From positions 15,806,702-15,870,701 of the forward strand of contig JABAKD010000023.1 in assembly GCA_012845835.1 (NCBI GenBank): a DNA stretch of 64,000 bases, written 5' to 3'. Origin of the DNA: Undaria pinnatifida. Its lineage: Eukaryota; Sar; Phaeophyceae; Laminariales; Alariaceae. The notes below the pieces were generated by a model, which saw only the letters and a list, made by a program, of their open reading frames with translations, did not search any database and was not told the DNA's origin. Below, in pieces: positions 35,241 through 46,250 of this stretch (position 1 is the first letter of the stretch; every line of letters starts with the position of its first letter). The position numbers were made by a program, and so were the translations under genes.

Positions 35241-35459
35241 GTGTTTTCCCGATAGGTCCAAATTCGTACCAGGAATGTTTCCATCAAATCGAATCGAATT
35301 CAATTCGATTCATAAAAAATGAATATTTATGATTCAAAAGTGTCCTTCGTTAATATAATACGTGCCCACGGGTTAGAAACGAAAGAAACATGGACAGGAC
35401 CCTACAGCAGTAGGTGCTACTATCATGTACGATACGTACTGCTACTACTGGTGTACATT

Positions 35460-35560
35460 CGGTGTTCGGTTGGTTTCACTGACAAGATATGGCATCACAC
35501 ACAGCTTGCAAAGATGAGTTTCGACAAAATATTCGATCTCACAGCTGGAGTGTATTTTAA
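35460..35560 (+). repeat. Repeat R7 (MSFDK segment), copy 1
   Basis: cacacagcttgcaaagATG, agtttcgacaaaat and tcgatctcacagctg match 37270-37350 and, inverted, 50510-50590. All three copies contain an ATG opening MSFDK. Confidence 0.65.
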
Positions 35561-35639
35561 TTTTTATAATATTAGAATATATAATACACTGTTTGGGTCA
35601 TTGAACCTGAACTAATTCATGTGGGCTCCCCAGGTATTG

Positions 35640-35990
35640 AAACAAAGGTATACCCGTACCCTTGGTATTATTTGTGTCACAGTCTAACAGAAGTCACAGA
35701 AGTTCCGGGTTACGGCATGGGGTTCTTACAGAACTTACAGAAATTCCGGGTACGGTATGGAAGTGTTACAGAACTCACAGAAGTTCCGGGTATTGTGGCA
35801 CGGGCGTACATAACTCACATACGTTATGAAAATGATATACTCGTACCCCGGGTATTTGTGGCACTGGCGTACAGAACTTCCAGAACTTCCGGGTACGGGT
35901 ATGAATGTCATACAAAACTCCCAGAAGTTCCGGGTACGGGTATGAATGTCCTACAGAACTCACAGAAGTTCTTCGTGGGATAATACCCGG
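35640..35990 (+). repeat. Minisatellite array, second block
   Basis: Same ACAGAAGTTCCGGGTA core and same ataatacccggggtaaata terminus as 34375-34790. The two arrays are about 0.85 kb apart in direct orientation. Confidence 0.8.
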
Positions 35991-36317
35991 GGTAAATACC
36001 ACGGGTATGGTTTGTGCGTACCCTACGGAACCCAACCTTGTAGTCAGTTTTTCCACGCGCGAGTAGTGAGACGTATGCACAAGTATGGACCTGGCACGTC
36101 GTAGGCTGACTCCCGGTTTCACTTTTTATATGTTTCCGGCGGAGGCATGAATTGCGTCAGCTGTGATATACCAGGTATGAGTGCACCACCTTCGGTTTGT
36201 GTTTTTTCCCTGGGGTATTCCTCAGCTCCATAGTGACTGGAGCCTGTCCTATGACCGCGGACCAGATTATGCGAGTTAATGAGAACAACAACAAAACCAA
36301 CACCACCACCAACAACA

Positions 36318-36610
36318 ACATAGAACATGCCATGCCTAGGTGCACAAACTCCCGAAATTGACTTCGATATTCAACTAAATTCGACCAAATAGTTTTCTTT
36401 ACTTGTTGAATTTAATTTTTCGTAATAATTCTGAGAATGCCTGCTTCTTGATTCGTATTTTGACCAATCAGATGCAAATTACATTAAATTCTTGAAAAAA
36501 AGATCGAATTTCGATTGACAAGTTCCTCGTTAATTCGAGCCTTAAGGTCTGGCTCAAAAGATCGAATTTCGATTGACAAGTTCCTCGTTAATTTGAGCCC
36601 TAAGGTCTGG
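36318..36610 (+). repeat. Repeat R6, copy 2
   Basis: Matches 32386-32630. Near its 3' end a block (aaaagatcgaatttcgattg...ccctaaggtctggctca) is duplicated at 36497-36556 and 36557-36615. Confidence 0.75.
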
Positions 36611-37269
36611 CTCAAGTACCAACTTTGGCCAATACGTTTCGTCCACCGTTCATTATTTCTTTTCAACCGCGGTGTGGATACCAGTCCCTATTCCCTAGAT
36701 TGTATCGCCTCCTTATAATTATAATCCTTCAAGATCATCTTGGCTCCTCGAGGCAGACTGAGGTGTTCCCTCATCGTTTACCCTCGAGAGTGCGGTTGCG
36801 CACATAACCCACCTCGGTGTGTCTTCACACCTCCATCTGAGAAAGAGAAACCTGCGAAGGAACTACCGTCCCACAATTGGCGTCGTCGGCAGGACAACGT
36901 CTACAGCGGTTTTATTTCTATTTTATTCCTGCCTATTTCTCGCCTATCCACAACACAACACTTCTCCCTGCAAGTATACAGAACCTCCTGATTCGCGTTT
37001 TGTTTCGTCTTCCCAATTCCTCGATGCAGTGCACAAACACCTACCGTTACATATGCCTGCCATCACCGGTTATTTGACTTAGAGGATTCACTCGATAAAC
37101 TGATGCATTTCTTCCGCAGCTGTCACATTTTGTCCCCCTCGGTTTTATAGGTACCGCGCACAGAATGATTAGCATCAACCTGTTGACCCTGATAGCTACA
37201 CTGACTGTAGGTGGGAGGGGGGTCGCCGACCTGTATCCTGAATGAGGACACACAACCCGTATTACGCGC

Positions 37270-37350
37270 GATCGGAGTATCACACGCAGCTTGTAAAGAT
37301 GAGTTTCGACAAAACATTCGATCCCACAGCTGGAATGTATTCAATTTTTG
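37270..37350 (+). repeat. Repeat R7, copy 2
   Basis: Shares gagtatcacacgcagcttg, taaagATGAGTTTCGACAAAA and cgatcccacagctggaatg with 35460-35560 and with the inverted copy at 50510-50590. Confidence 0.65.
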
Positions 37351-37523
37351 TAGTATGCCTGTGCGCAAAGCTACTCCCGACAAAACCCACAATTTGCAAT
37401 GGCATATTTCAGATACATGTAGCACCTCAACCTCTTGGTACGGTCCACTACCTTCCCTTCCTTCTACAGTCACGTCCTTTTTGCGCAAAAATTATGGAGG
37501 GCGGGGCCGCCGATTCTTGTATT

Positions 37524-38425
37524 AGACCAACTATTATGGGAAACATATTCAGCGATTATTTCTCTCTGTTAACAGGGATCTCCGACGCCAAAAAAAAAAC
37601 CCATCAAATATGGGACCAGAAAACATCTTTATTTCTGGCTCCAGGAATAATCGAGGCCAGAAATCAGCGGATCTGGTGATTTTTGAGACCAAGTATTATG
37701 GCAAATATTTTCAGCGATTATTTCCCTCTTCAACGGGCATCTCCGATGCCAAAAATAAAAGCCATCCACTATAGGACCAGAAATCATCGTTATTTCTGGG
37801 TTCAGAAATAATCGAGGCCAGAAATCAGCGGATCTGATGATTTCTGAGCCCAGAAATAACAGCTCTTCCAACCTCTCAGAACTGGGATTATTTTACTTTT
37901 GGAAACTACCTCGTACCAAGTATTAAATGTCACAAGGCCTGTACTAACTGTACCTGGTATGATACCTGTATGCTGTACACGTCACATCACCCACAACAAA
38001 GAATCACAAACCCTCTTACGACAGCATACCGCGCTTGTGCGAGACAGAGCTTCGTCCTCACACAAACGCGACAGCAGCAGAGCCACCACCATCGAAACCA
38101 CCACGGGCACACCACACCACCACCACACCAGCACCACAGCGGCAGCACAGCAGCAGCACAGCAGCAGAGACGAACAGCAGCAGAGGCGGTGGTGACCTAA
38201 CGTCGCCGGCGACAGTGTACATGCCAGATTAAAAAAAATAGGGCAAACAGCAAAACAAGACATACCAATTCAAAATAAAATCACTTTCCCAATATCAGAA
38301 GCCATGATGGACGCCCCCTATTTCTGATGCAGTTATTTCTGGAGCCTCAAAACTACAAAAATAATCGCCAGAAATAATCGCTCAAATTACTACTCCGGAG
38401 TATATGTTTCCATCATAGTAGGCCT
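37524..38425. mobile_element. Foldback-type element F, copy 1
   Basis: The left end AGACCAACTATTATGGGAAA and the complement of the right end AGGCCTACTATGATGGAAAC are imperfect inverted repeats, and both continue into (c)agcgattatttc. The left terminal block is itself duplicated (37546-37695 and 37710-37870), with repeated ggaccagaaa, ataatcgaggccagaaatcagcggatct. The centre (38090-38190) is a CACCAC/CAGCAG-rich tract. No transposase frame is present, so it is non-autonomous. Confidence 0.6.
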
Positions 38426-38440
38426 GAGCCCATAATTAAC

Positions 38441-40195
38441 CAGGGCTTTTCACGGGTCGGTTCAAATCTCGCGGGTCGGGTCGGGTCGGGTCGGGTCAGC
38501 TGACCCGACCCGACCCGCGAGATTTTTGAGACGTCTTGACCCGACCCGACCCGACCCGACCCGCGAGATTTTCGAGACGTCTTGACCCGACCTGACCCGA
38601 CCCGACCCGTCCCGCGAGATTTCGAGACGTCTTGACCCGACCCGACCCGCGAGATTTTGAAATCGTCCTGACCCGACCCGACCCGACCCGACCCGCGACA
38701 ATCTGGGTTACCCGCAATATTCGGGTCGTCTGGCGGGTCACGTTAACTTGACCCGTGACATTTCTCACGGGTCAAAGTCACAAAGTCACGGGTCAAAGCA
38801 TGTATATACCTCGGTCGGTTGGTTGGTCCTTGATCCCTCCTACTTTTCCCACAATGTCGTGTTCTCTGCGTTTTTTACCGGCATTGTTTGCAGCTGATTA
38901 TGTCATGTGGTGTGCGCGCGAGAAATAGGAAAGAAACCGCAACCCACATGCATGGACATGCCCGTACCGCTAGACCACCGGATCGACCCGACGAGCGACC
39001 CGACCAGCGAGCTAGTTATAAGTGATAAGTGCAATCTCCGGCCCCGGCAAGCAGCCTAGCTGAGCCGCCTCCGGCAGCAAGCCCACAACTGGGGCGGTGG
39101 ATCTGTCAGCAGGGGCTGCAATCCGCGAGGATGCGTTGTCTGCTGCTGGTGCTTGCTGCTGCCAGGGTGCTGCTGCTGTGTGCTGCTGCTGCTGTGTGCT
39201 GCTGCTGCTTGCTGCTGCTGCTGCTTCGACAACGGCTGCTCTTGCTTTTTTACGTTTGGCCACATTTCGTACTGGTACGACTGGTATGATAATTCTCAAG
39301 CTAGATACTACTACTGCTGTATCTATCTTTTATCTGTGCAGTCTCCAGCCCCGGCAAGCAGCCTAGCTGAGCCGCCTCCGGCAGCAAGCCCACAACTGGG
39401 GCGGTGGGTCTGTCAGCAGGGGCTGCGATCCGCGAGAATCCGGGGTCTGCTGCTGGTGCTTGCTGCTGCCAATGCTGCTGCGGCTGCTGCTTCGACGACG
39501 ACTGCCCTTCCTTGCCTTTATACGTTTGGTCACATTTTGTACTGGTATGACCGAATTATTACTACTGTTGTTACGGCTTCAGTAGGTACGGGATTCGCGT
39601 CACACTGCTGTATGCCTTGGTACGAGTAGCTAGGGGTACTGCCTGGTGATTGCTCTGCACGCTGTGATGACATATGATCGGAGCATCGGCACGAGGGAGG
39701 CAGGAAGCCGAAATGTTTGTATTTTATTTGCGGACCCGCGGGCCCGACCCTCGGGGCGCCTGCACGGCATCATCAATAATGTGGCTCTCAGCTGTAAGTT
39801 TGCAAAAGGCGGATCCGCCGGCCAGATCCGCGGGTTTGACCCGCGGGTCAGCCCAAAACAACTCACGGGTCATTATGGCTTGACCCGCGAAGTGACCCGT
39901 ATCTTGCGGGTCATGACCCGATCCGACCTGCGAGATTTTGAAAACCTTTTGACCCGACCCGACCCGACCCGCGAGATTTTGAAACCTCTTGACCCGACCC
40001 GACCCGACCCGCGAGATTTTGAAGCCTCTTAACCCGACCCGACCCGACCCGCGAGATTATGAAAACCTCTCGACCGGATCCGACCCAACCCGTGAGATTT
40101 TAAAATGTAATTACCCGACCCGACCCGACCCGCGAGAGTTTGAAACACCCCTTGACCCCACCCGTGGGTCGGGTCATGACCCGTGAAAAGCCCTG
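38441..40195. mobile_element. Complete hAT-like non-autonomous element with GACCCG subterminal repeats
   Basis: It starts CAGGGCTTTTCACGGGTC and ends with the exact complement, GACCCGTGAAAAGCCCTG. Inside each end lie arrays of GACCCG with CGCGAGATTTTGAAA. The flanking 8-mers are taattaac (38433-38440) and gaaataac (40196-40203), matching at six of eight positions. The flanks together reconstruct gagcccagaaataacagctc, which occurs uninterrupted at 37849-37868, so the insertion point can be verified within the window. The interior holds a 307-bp tandem duplication and no transposase. Confidence 0.8.
39031..39620 (+). repeat. Two 307-bp tandem units with CTG runs
   Basis: Units start at 39031 (gcaatctccggccccggcaa) and 39338 (gcagtctccagccccggcaa). 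Each contains gggcggtgg(a/g)tctgtcagcagg, a CTG microsatellite and tttggccacattt/tttggtcacattt. Confidence 0.85.
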
Positions 40196-40279
40196 GAAAT
40201 AACAGCTCTTCCAACCTCTCAGAACTGGGATTATTCGACTTTTGGATACACTACCTCGTACCAAGTTGTTGTTTTCTCA

Positions 40280-41520
40280 CATTAACTCTTGTCATAAATC
40301 TAGAGTCCGTGGTCACACAAAGGTGCTGGAGCCCTAGGAAGATCCGAAAAACCAAGTGAAATCAAAATTCGTCAGGGAAATACTACGCTTTCCCGCCTAA
40401 AAACGCACGATACGGAAGAAGGCGCACAGTTGAAAAGGTCAAATGTGCAAACTGAACTCACATGGCCGCGGGTATCCACTCAACTACAGCATAGAGTTCC
40501 CCCGTCCCCCACAACTAACCAACTCGCGGCTACAAACTACAGCGGTTGGGCTGCCTGCACCGTACGAACCGCACGGTATCGTGAGTGTAGACGAACGCGC
40601 CTGCTGTCTGGAGTGCTGTCAGAGTGACGACCCGCGGGCATGCAGTGAAACAAGAGCAATGGAACCAAAAACCACAGTACAGATATCAATGATCTCCCCT
40701 CCTTCCCGAGTTATTTGACAGGTTGCAGCGCAGCTACGACGCCCGTGCCTGAAAATTGAAAATTGCGGCGGGTCGTTCCCCGTGAAGGGTATACAACTCT
40801 TCTACAAACTCTACAAAAATCAGTGACGTAAGTAACATGTTGTACTACTGCCTCGTGAAAAAAACCCTTGAAAAAAAGACGATCGCTGCTCTCATGATGA
40901 TGATGTGCGTGCCGGTCGTGGGTCTCCGTGTGCCATCCTCCTGCTGTGGTTCTCCGTGGCCGCCTCATCGCCTTAGCTCACTCGGCCAGCTGCTTCGCAC
41001 TTGCCCTCGTTCACACTCAATTCCAGTCGGTTCCCCTTCTCCCCCGTCCAGAAAAAAAAAAAATGCTCCACGCAGTTTGCGGTGCTGATCTGAAAAACAA
41101 AAATTCTCGTTCAGGGAGAGTTCAATCCGTCTCTTCCCCGCCCGTCGACGGCCAGTCGCCCTCCTCCTTCGTCGCCGAATCCAGCCTCCTGCCGGCGCAG
41201 TTCCCTCCACGCAAACCGAGACTGCGCCGTAGCTTGGCTCGTGGTGGCGCCTGCCTCCGCGCACGAGCATCCCGATTAAGCATTGCTGCTCCGCCGCTGC
41301 TGCCTAAAAAGACGCGCGAATCGTAGGTGACCATGCCTAACGCACCACGTACGACCCAACTCTACCGCCACGCCTAAGCCTCGCGGCCACACGCAGCAGC
41401 AAGAAGGTATCACTCCTTGAGGGTGAGTCCGGCCTTACACCCGCCAGAAAGACCCCCCCACTCTCGCTACAAGCCTGCTAGGGCATACTTCGCAGCATGC
41501 CTTACCGAGGCGGCAAGGGG
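40280..41520. other. No supported gene
   Basis: Overlapping frames on both strands (for example plus 40443-40718, 91 codons; plus 40928-41326, 132 codons; minus 40965-41270, 101 codons). The 40443 frame includes a Cys-rich CCLECC block but is not recognised. There is an A run of 11 at 41052. Confidence 0.3.
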
Positions 41521-41524
41521 GAAC

Positions 41525-41999
41525 GAAGACTTGACCAAGTATAACATGTCACCACTACCTATCCTGTACCTGGTATGATACCTGTCTGCTGTACACGTCC
41601 CCATCACCCACAAGAATCACAAACACACCTACGACAGCATACCGCGCTTGTTGTGTGCGAGACAGAGCTTCGTCCTTACACACACGCGACAGCAGCACCA
41701 CCACCACCATCGAAACCACCACAAGCGCAGCACAGCAGCAGCACAGCAGCAGCACAGCAGCAGCACAGCAGCAGAGGCGGTGGTGACCCAACGTCGCCGG
41801 CGACAGTGTACGCGCCAGATTTCAAAAATAAAGGCAAACGGCAAAACAAGACCTACCAATTCAACATAAAACCACTTTCCAAAATTCAGAAGCCATCATA
41901 AACGCGCCTTATTTTCGATGCAGTTTTTTCTGGAGCTTCAAAACTACAAAAATAATCGCCAGGAATACTCGCTCTAAAAGTTTCCATAATAGTAGGCCT
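41525..41999. mobile_element. Foldback-type element F, copy 2 (left end missing)
   Basis: Matches 37915-38425: gtacctggtatgatacctgt, gacagagcttcgtcctcaca-like segment, CAGCAG tract, gcggtggtgac, and the same terminus gtttccataatagtaggcct. It lacks the left inverted end. Confidence 0.6.
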
Positions 42000-43800
42000 T
42001 ACATGTGGTACCCATCACTACGCATACGCACGTCAAGCTCAAGTCAAATGAAAAGAACAAAGACAACTCCCCACGACCACAGCCACAGCAGTATAAATGG
42101 CTGAACCAAGCGATTTCCAGCTCGCGGTTTCACATGAACTATAGCGCGCAACCGGCACGAACTGCTGAGATCAACCGGTGCAAAAAGGGCAGTCTCACTC
42201 GTTGTGGAAAAAAAAGTTATACAAGTAATCTTAACACGTCGGCGAGTCCGATCAATTTAGGGTCGATACTCATCTTTATCTTCGCAAGCTGCGTGATACA
42301 CCTGCCGCTCGTTCATTTTTGGAACTGGTAATAAACCAAAGGGTACGAGTCGATTTTCGCCAACCTCGTGTGTCACTCGAGGTGGCACTCTCTCTCGCTC
42401 GAGGCTAACCACGATGCAGCAGATGTTTCTCCTTCTTAGAACTCACCGCGAGGCAATCTAGGAAGCCCTTTAACGCACAGTCCGCCAGCGAAAGTAGTAT
42501 TGCCTAGAAGCCCTCTGCTGCTGGTGCCTGTGTGCGTGTTTGACGTGCTGTGGCGCTTGCTATTTTTTCTGCCGTCGGTCGTCGTTGTCTGTTTGTTGTT
42601 GGTTCCATTTTTTTCATTCCCAGCGGACCACTGGTGTTGCCGAGCTGCCTTCACCACCTATCTACACTATAATCTGGGTTATAGTATAGAAATCAGGTAA
42701 TGTCATTGTGGCGACCGTATGGTTCCAGCATTAAAAGACGGTGTTTGAATCAAATAGCGCTAACTTATCCCATTTATTACGGGGATAAGTGTCAAAAGCC
42801 CCTAAAACGCGGCGGGATTTATTCTGCGGCCGGTTGGTGCGTTGGTGCGCCGCTGATGTGCGCTGCCACTCTGTGGGAAGTGCCCTGTCTGTTGGTGGCC
42901 CTGACGTTCTTTCCTCGCAGTGACCACGCGGGTATGACAGCTCAGTATGCCAAGCAAGCTCACCAAGTAGCTAACAGCACTGCTGTAGTGCCTTTCTGTG
43001 GAGTTTGTTGTGGCGGATTGACATGATGACGACGCCACGTAAGTAAAATACGTAGCGAAATGCTGCGTAGGTCCGTACAACTCCAGTCAGTCTAGCTAGG
43101 GCTAGGAAAAGCAGAAAGTTCAACAAATGAAACACGAGTTTTGTAAGGATTTTGTAAGGATATACAATTATGATTGGCGATGATTGCACCGAGCTTCGCG
43201 CTGTGATCGCGCCGCGTCTCCCAGGGAGAGAAGAGAGACCGCAAGCGGGATCGCGCGCAGCGCGGACACCAGGCAACCCGCACCACAGCCGGCTCCTCAG
43301 CACCATACTGGTGTGGCGGCTATGTACGCTTTAGTATGTCTAATTGCGGTTCTCCTAGCCTACGACCACCAGGCTTGTTTCCGTGGTCTCGAGCCAAGGA
43401 GCCTGCCTCCCTGTAGCAGCGGTTGTGGTGTGACTAGTTTCGTTTCTTGGAGCCTGCCATGTGTCGATGCGACGAGGTCGGTAGTGATGGCGGAGGCAGC
43501 GGTGTGGGCATTGGAGGCAGCAGCGGCGGAGGTCGTGACGGTGGAGGCAGCGATGGAAGTAGCGGTGAGGGCAGCGGTGATGGATCCGCTCGGGAGAGCG
43601 AACCACAACAAAGTGCAGCTTCATCTACTTTGACAGCATCGAACCAGGGCATCGTCGATTCATCGAGATCACGAGCACCATTCTGCCAAAGCCAGCAGAA
43701 AGCACTTCAAGGGGGGGAGCAAGCGGATGGGGTAGTTCCCTTACAGCCCTATACCTACGCTACACAAGGCCGGATGTGAGTGGTTCTATCGTAGACTTCT
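42000..43800. other. Unassigned frames
   Basis: Plus-strand frames at 42005-42331, 42500-42700, 42700-43026 and 43447-43779 (the last Gly/Ser-rich). No domains are recognised. 43200-43340 reads as a possible exon (a splice-donor-like gtatgtct follows at 43336) upstream of the exonuclease-like pseudogene, but I cannot connect it. Confidence 0.25.
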
Positions 43801-43804
43801 GTTT

Positions 43805-44780
43805 GTTACCTGCTGCTGTACTCTTATACCTGGTACCTGGTACCATGGTCAAGCAGTACAGGATACCAGATAAGAACCATACATACTTGGTACCTGCGGT
43901 AGGCTGGCTTTCTTATTTGTGAGGGGATACGTTCTACACTGACTTCAGTACAACAGCTCCCGAGCTTCTTATTTCCCTGAAAATATCAACTTGGCTTTCT
44001 TATTACTGCACCTTAAATATTACAGGTAGGTGTCTTGTACGCCTGTAATACTGCTGTACCAGGTATATCATAAGGCACGGAAATACTGACCTACAGCAGT
44101 AGGTTGGCTTTCGTATTTGGCAGAGGGTTTGTTCTCACAGGTAACTTCAGTATATTGACCAACGAGTTTCTTATTCCTGTAGCTAAATATCACCCTGGCT
44201 TTCTTATTACCAGGTTTATTTTTACGTGCCCTGTACTGCTGTACATCAGCAGTCTGTCTGCGGCAATGGTATTTGGATACGAGGTACGAGTCGTACCAGG
44301 TCATTGTAGGCTACTGCTCCTGCTGCTTGTGCGCTGCTGGTTGTACTCGAACCTACCAGGTACCAGGTATCATCGCTCTGAGCATGCGATACCTGGTACC
44401 TGGTACGCAGTATATACCATACCTGGCCTCTGATTAATCGCGTGCCAGATACCAGATGCAGTACGTAGTACAGGACATCTAAAATATACCAGGTACATAT
44501 ATAGTGACCTAGGCTGGCTTTCTTATTTGGGAGAGGGTGCACACTACCTTATTGTACATTAACTTCAGTATAACGTATCCCGAGTTTCTTATTTTCGTGT
44601 AAATAACAGCCTGGCTAATAATCCCATCTATTTTGAAGCTATTGCTTCTGCTGAAGCTTGTTTGCTGTCGCAGCTTGTACACTCGTACACGTGATGTATG
44701 AGCATATGATGACTGGTACATGATAACTGGCACCTGGTACAATTGTGGCGGTCGTGTTTTCTTGGTTCGGCAGTTCGCAG
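43805..44780 (+). repeat. Repeat block with TACCAGGTA palindromes and GGCTGGCTTTCTTATTTG units
   Basis: Units with gg(c/t)tggctttcttatttg...actTCAGTA...gagtttcttatt occur near 43905, 44100 and 44510, and again in weaker form at 48865 and 49060-49110. Between them, acctggtacc/taccaggta strings are strongly enriched. No coding role is seen. Confidence 0.6.
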
Positions 44781-45560
44781 CTGGCACTAGGCGTATTCAA
44801 TTCGAAAGTTCTCGCTTGCGTTTCCAAAGGTGAAAAACCAGCGTGATTTGGTACCAGGACATGATGGTAGACTTGGCGTCAACACCAAGTCAGACGCGAC
44901 GTATTTGGATGAGGTCAAAGCCGCGAACACTGTGGACGCGCTGACTCACGCGAAAGCTTGTTGGGTGCAAACGCCATCTTTTTCGCTGGCGGGTATAGTG
45001 TCTAGTTTGCTTGGGAAAGAGTTGCCCACGTGCCCGACCTCCCGCTTGTCTCGCCGGAGTTGTCCCCTCAGCGCCCAACTGGTGATACTACTCTAGTTAG
45101 CTATGCGCGTGTCCTATTAACGCTCGTTGAACTTTGTTGCCAGCTTGATTGTTGGCGCCATTCTCTTGAATCTGCTGATAGGTGGAATGTTGATGATGCC
45201 TGCCTTTTAAAATCCTTATGGTGCCGTCACGGGTAGAGTATGCCTGCCTGGATGCTTACGCGTCCGTTCTCGTTTACGTGGAGATCGAGATATTGAAGGA
45301 TCCCATACGCGGCCCGGTTCCGACCATTTTGCCGCCGGGAACACAGATGCGATTGGGATGTTTTGTAACATATTCATCGAGACCTTATTTCTTGTACCTT
45401 CTTGTTCTGTGGGACGTTACCCATGTTCACCTTGCGGCCGATTGGACACCCCCCCCTGCGACACCAGCACCGTCGCCGAACCTGAATGCAAGTGCCGCTT
45501 ACAACGATGACCCCGACTTCTTCGCCACCGAAGCACCTTGCCACGTGGTGGGCTCGCTAG

Positions 45561-45700
45561 GTAAGGCCTTACACCGTCCTTGGAAGAAATTGAGCTGAGT
45601 TGTCTGACGCCCTGCCCGCATTGGCGTTTCTCATTCTCTTGCTGACGTTTGTATTATTCGCCAAACACACCAAACTTTTTTTTTTTTCCCTCTTTTTTAG
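45561..45700 (+). other. GT-AG intron of the exonuclease-like pseudogene
   Basis: Donor GTAAGG, acceptor after a long pyrimidine tract (T run, ccctcttttttag). Joining restores frame (phase 1) into the acidic exon DDADSDEGEEDGGDG. It is one of the clearest introns in the window. Confidence 0.75.
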
Positions 45701-46113
45701 ATGATGCGGACTCGGACGAGGGCGAAGAGGACGGTGGCGACGGGTATGACTTTGATGCTGGTCACGACCGCGCTTGCGACCTAGGAGCCGGAGACGAGAT
45801 CGGTGGCAATGTCGACCAGGACGACGTGAGTGCTGTAGAGGTGGCAAATATGTTTTGTTTGTTTCTGAAATCTGCTCGGCGTCAATGTGCGCTTTAAATA
45901 CGATTTTTTTCCGTTCGAGTGTTCTGAATTCATGTTGATTGTTGCCCAACTGTATCGGGGGGTGGCCCAAACATTCTCAAGGTTCGCTTGGATACCTTTC
46001 ACGCGCTTCCACGTATCCCGCGCCTAGTGAAGAAGAGTCACGGCGCCTTCAAGCCCTCCATGGCTTGGCTGAGAGATGCTTGCTATATCGTTAATCTGGA
46101 AGACAACAAGGAG

Positions 46114-46250
46114 GCAAGTGGTTTTGACGTCACTTGTGTCGTTGTTCGGATCAGTGATATGGAGAGACTTTAGCTGTCGTCGAAACAATGCCTGTACTGG
46201 GTCATGTGTCGTGGCCATTACGCTCCTGCCGATCTCGCTTCCAACCGCAG
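46114..46250 (+). other. GC-AG intron of the exonuclease-like pseudogene
   Basis: The exon ends AACAAGGAG and the intron begins GCAAGT, the consensus GC donor. The acceptor is CCAACCGCAG. Splicing here keeps phase 0 and joins VNLEDNKE to VGSALQARKMASE, whereas the alternative GT donor four bases later loses the conserved frame. Confidence 0.65.

Noticed and set aside
43447-43779. Gly/Ser-rich secreted protein
   Set aside because: The composition comes from GGAGGCAGC-type repeats. There is no signal peptide, and frames on the opposite strand are also open.
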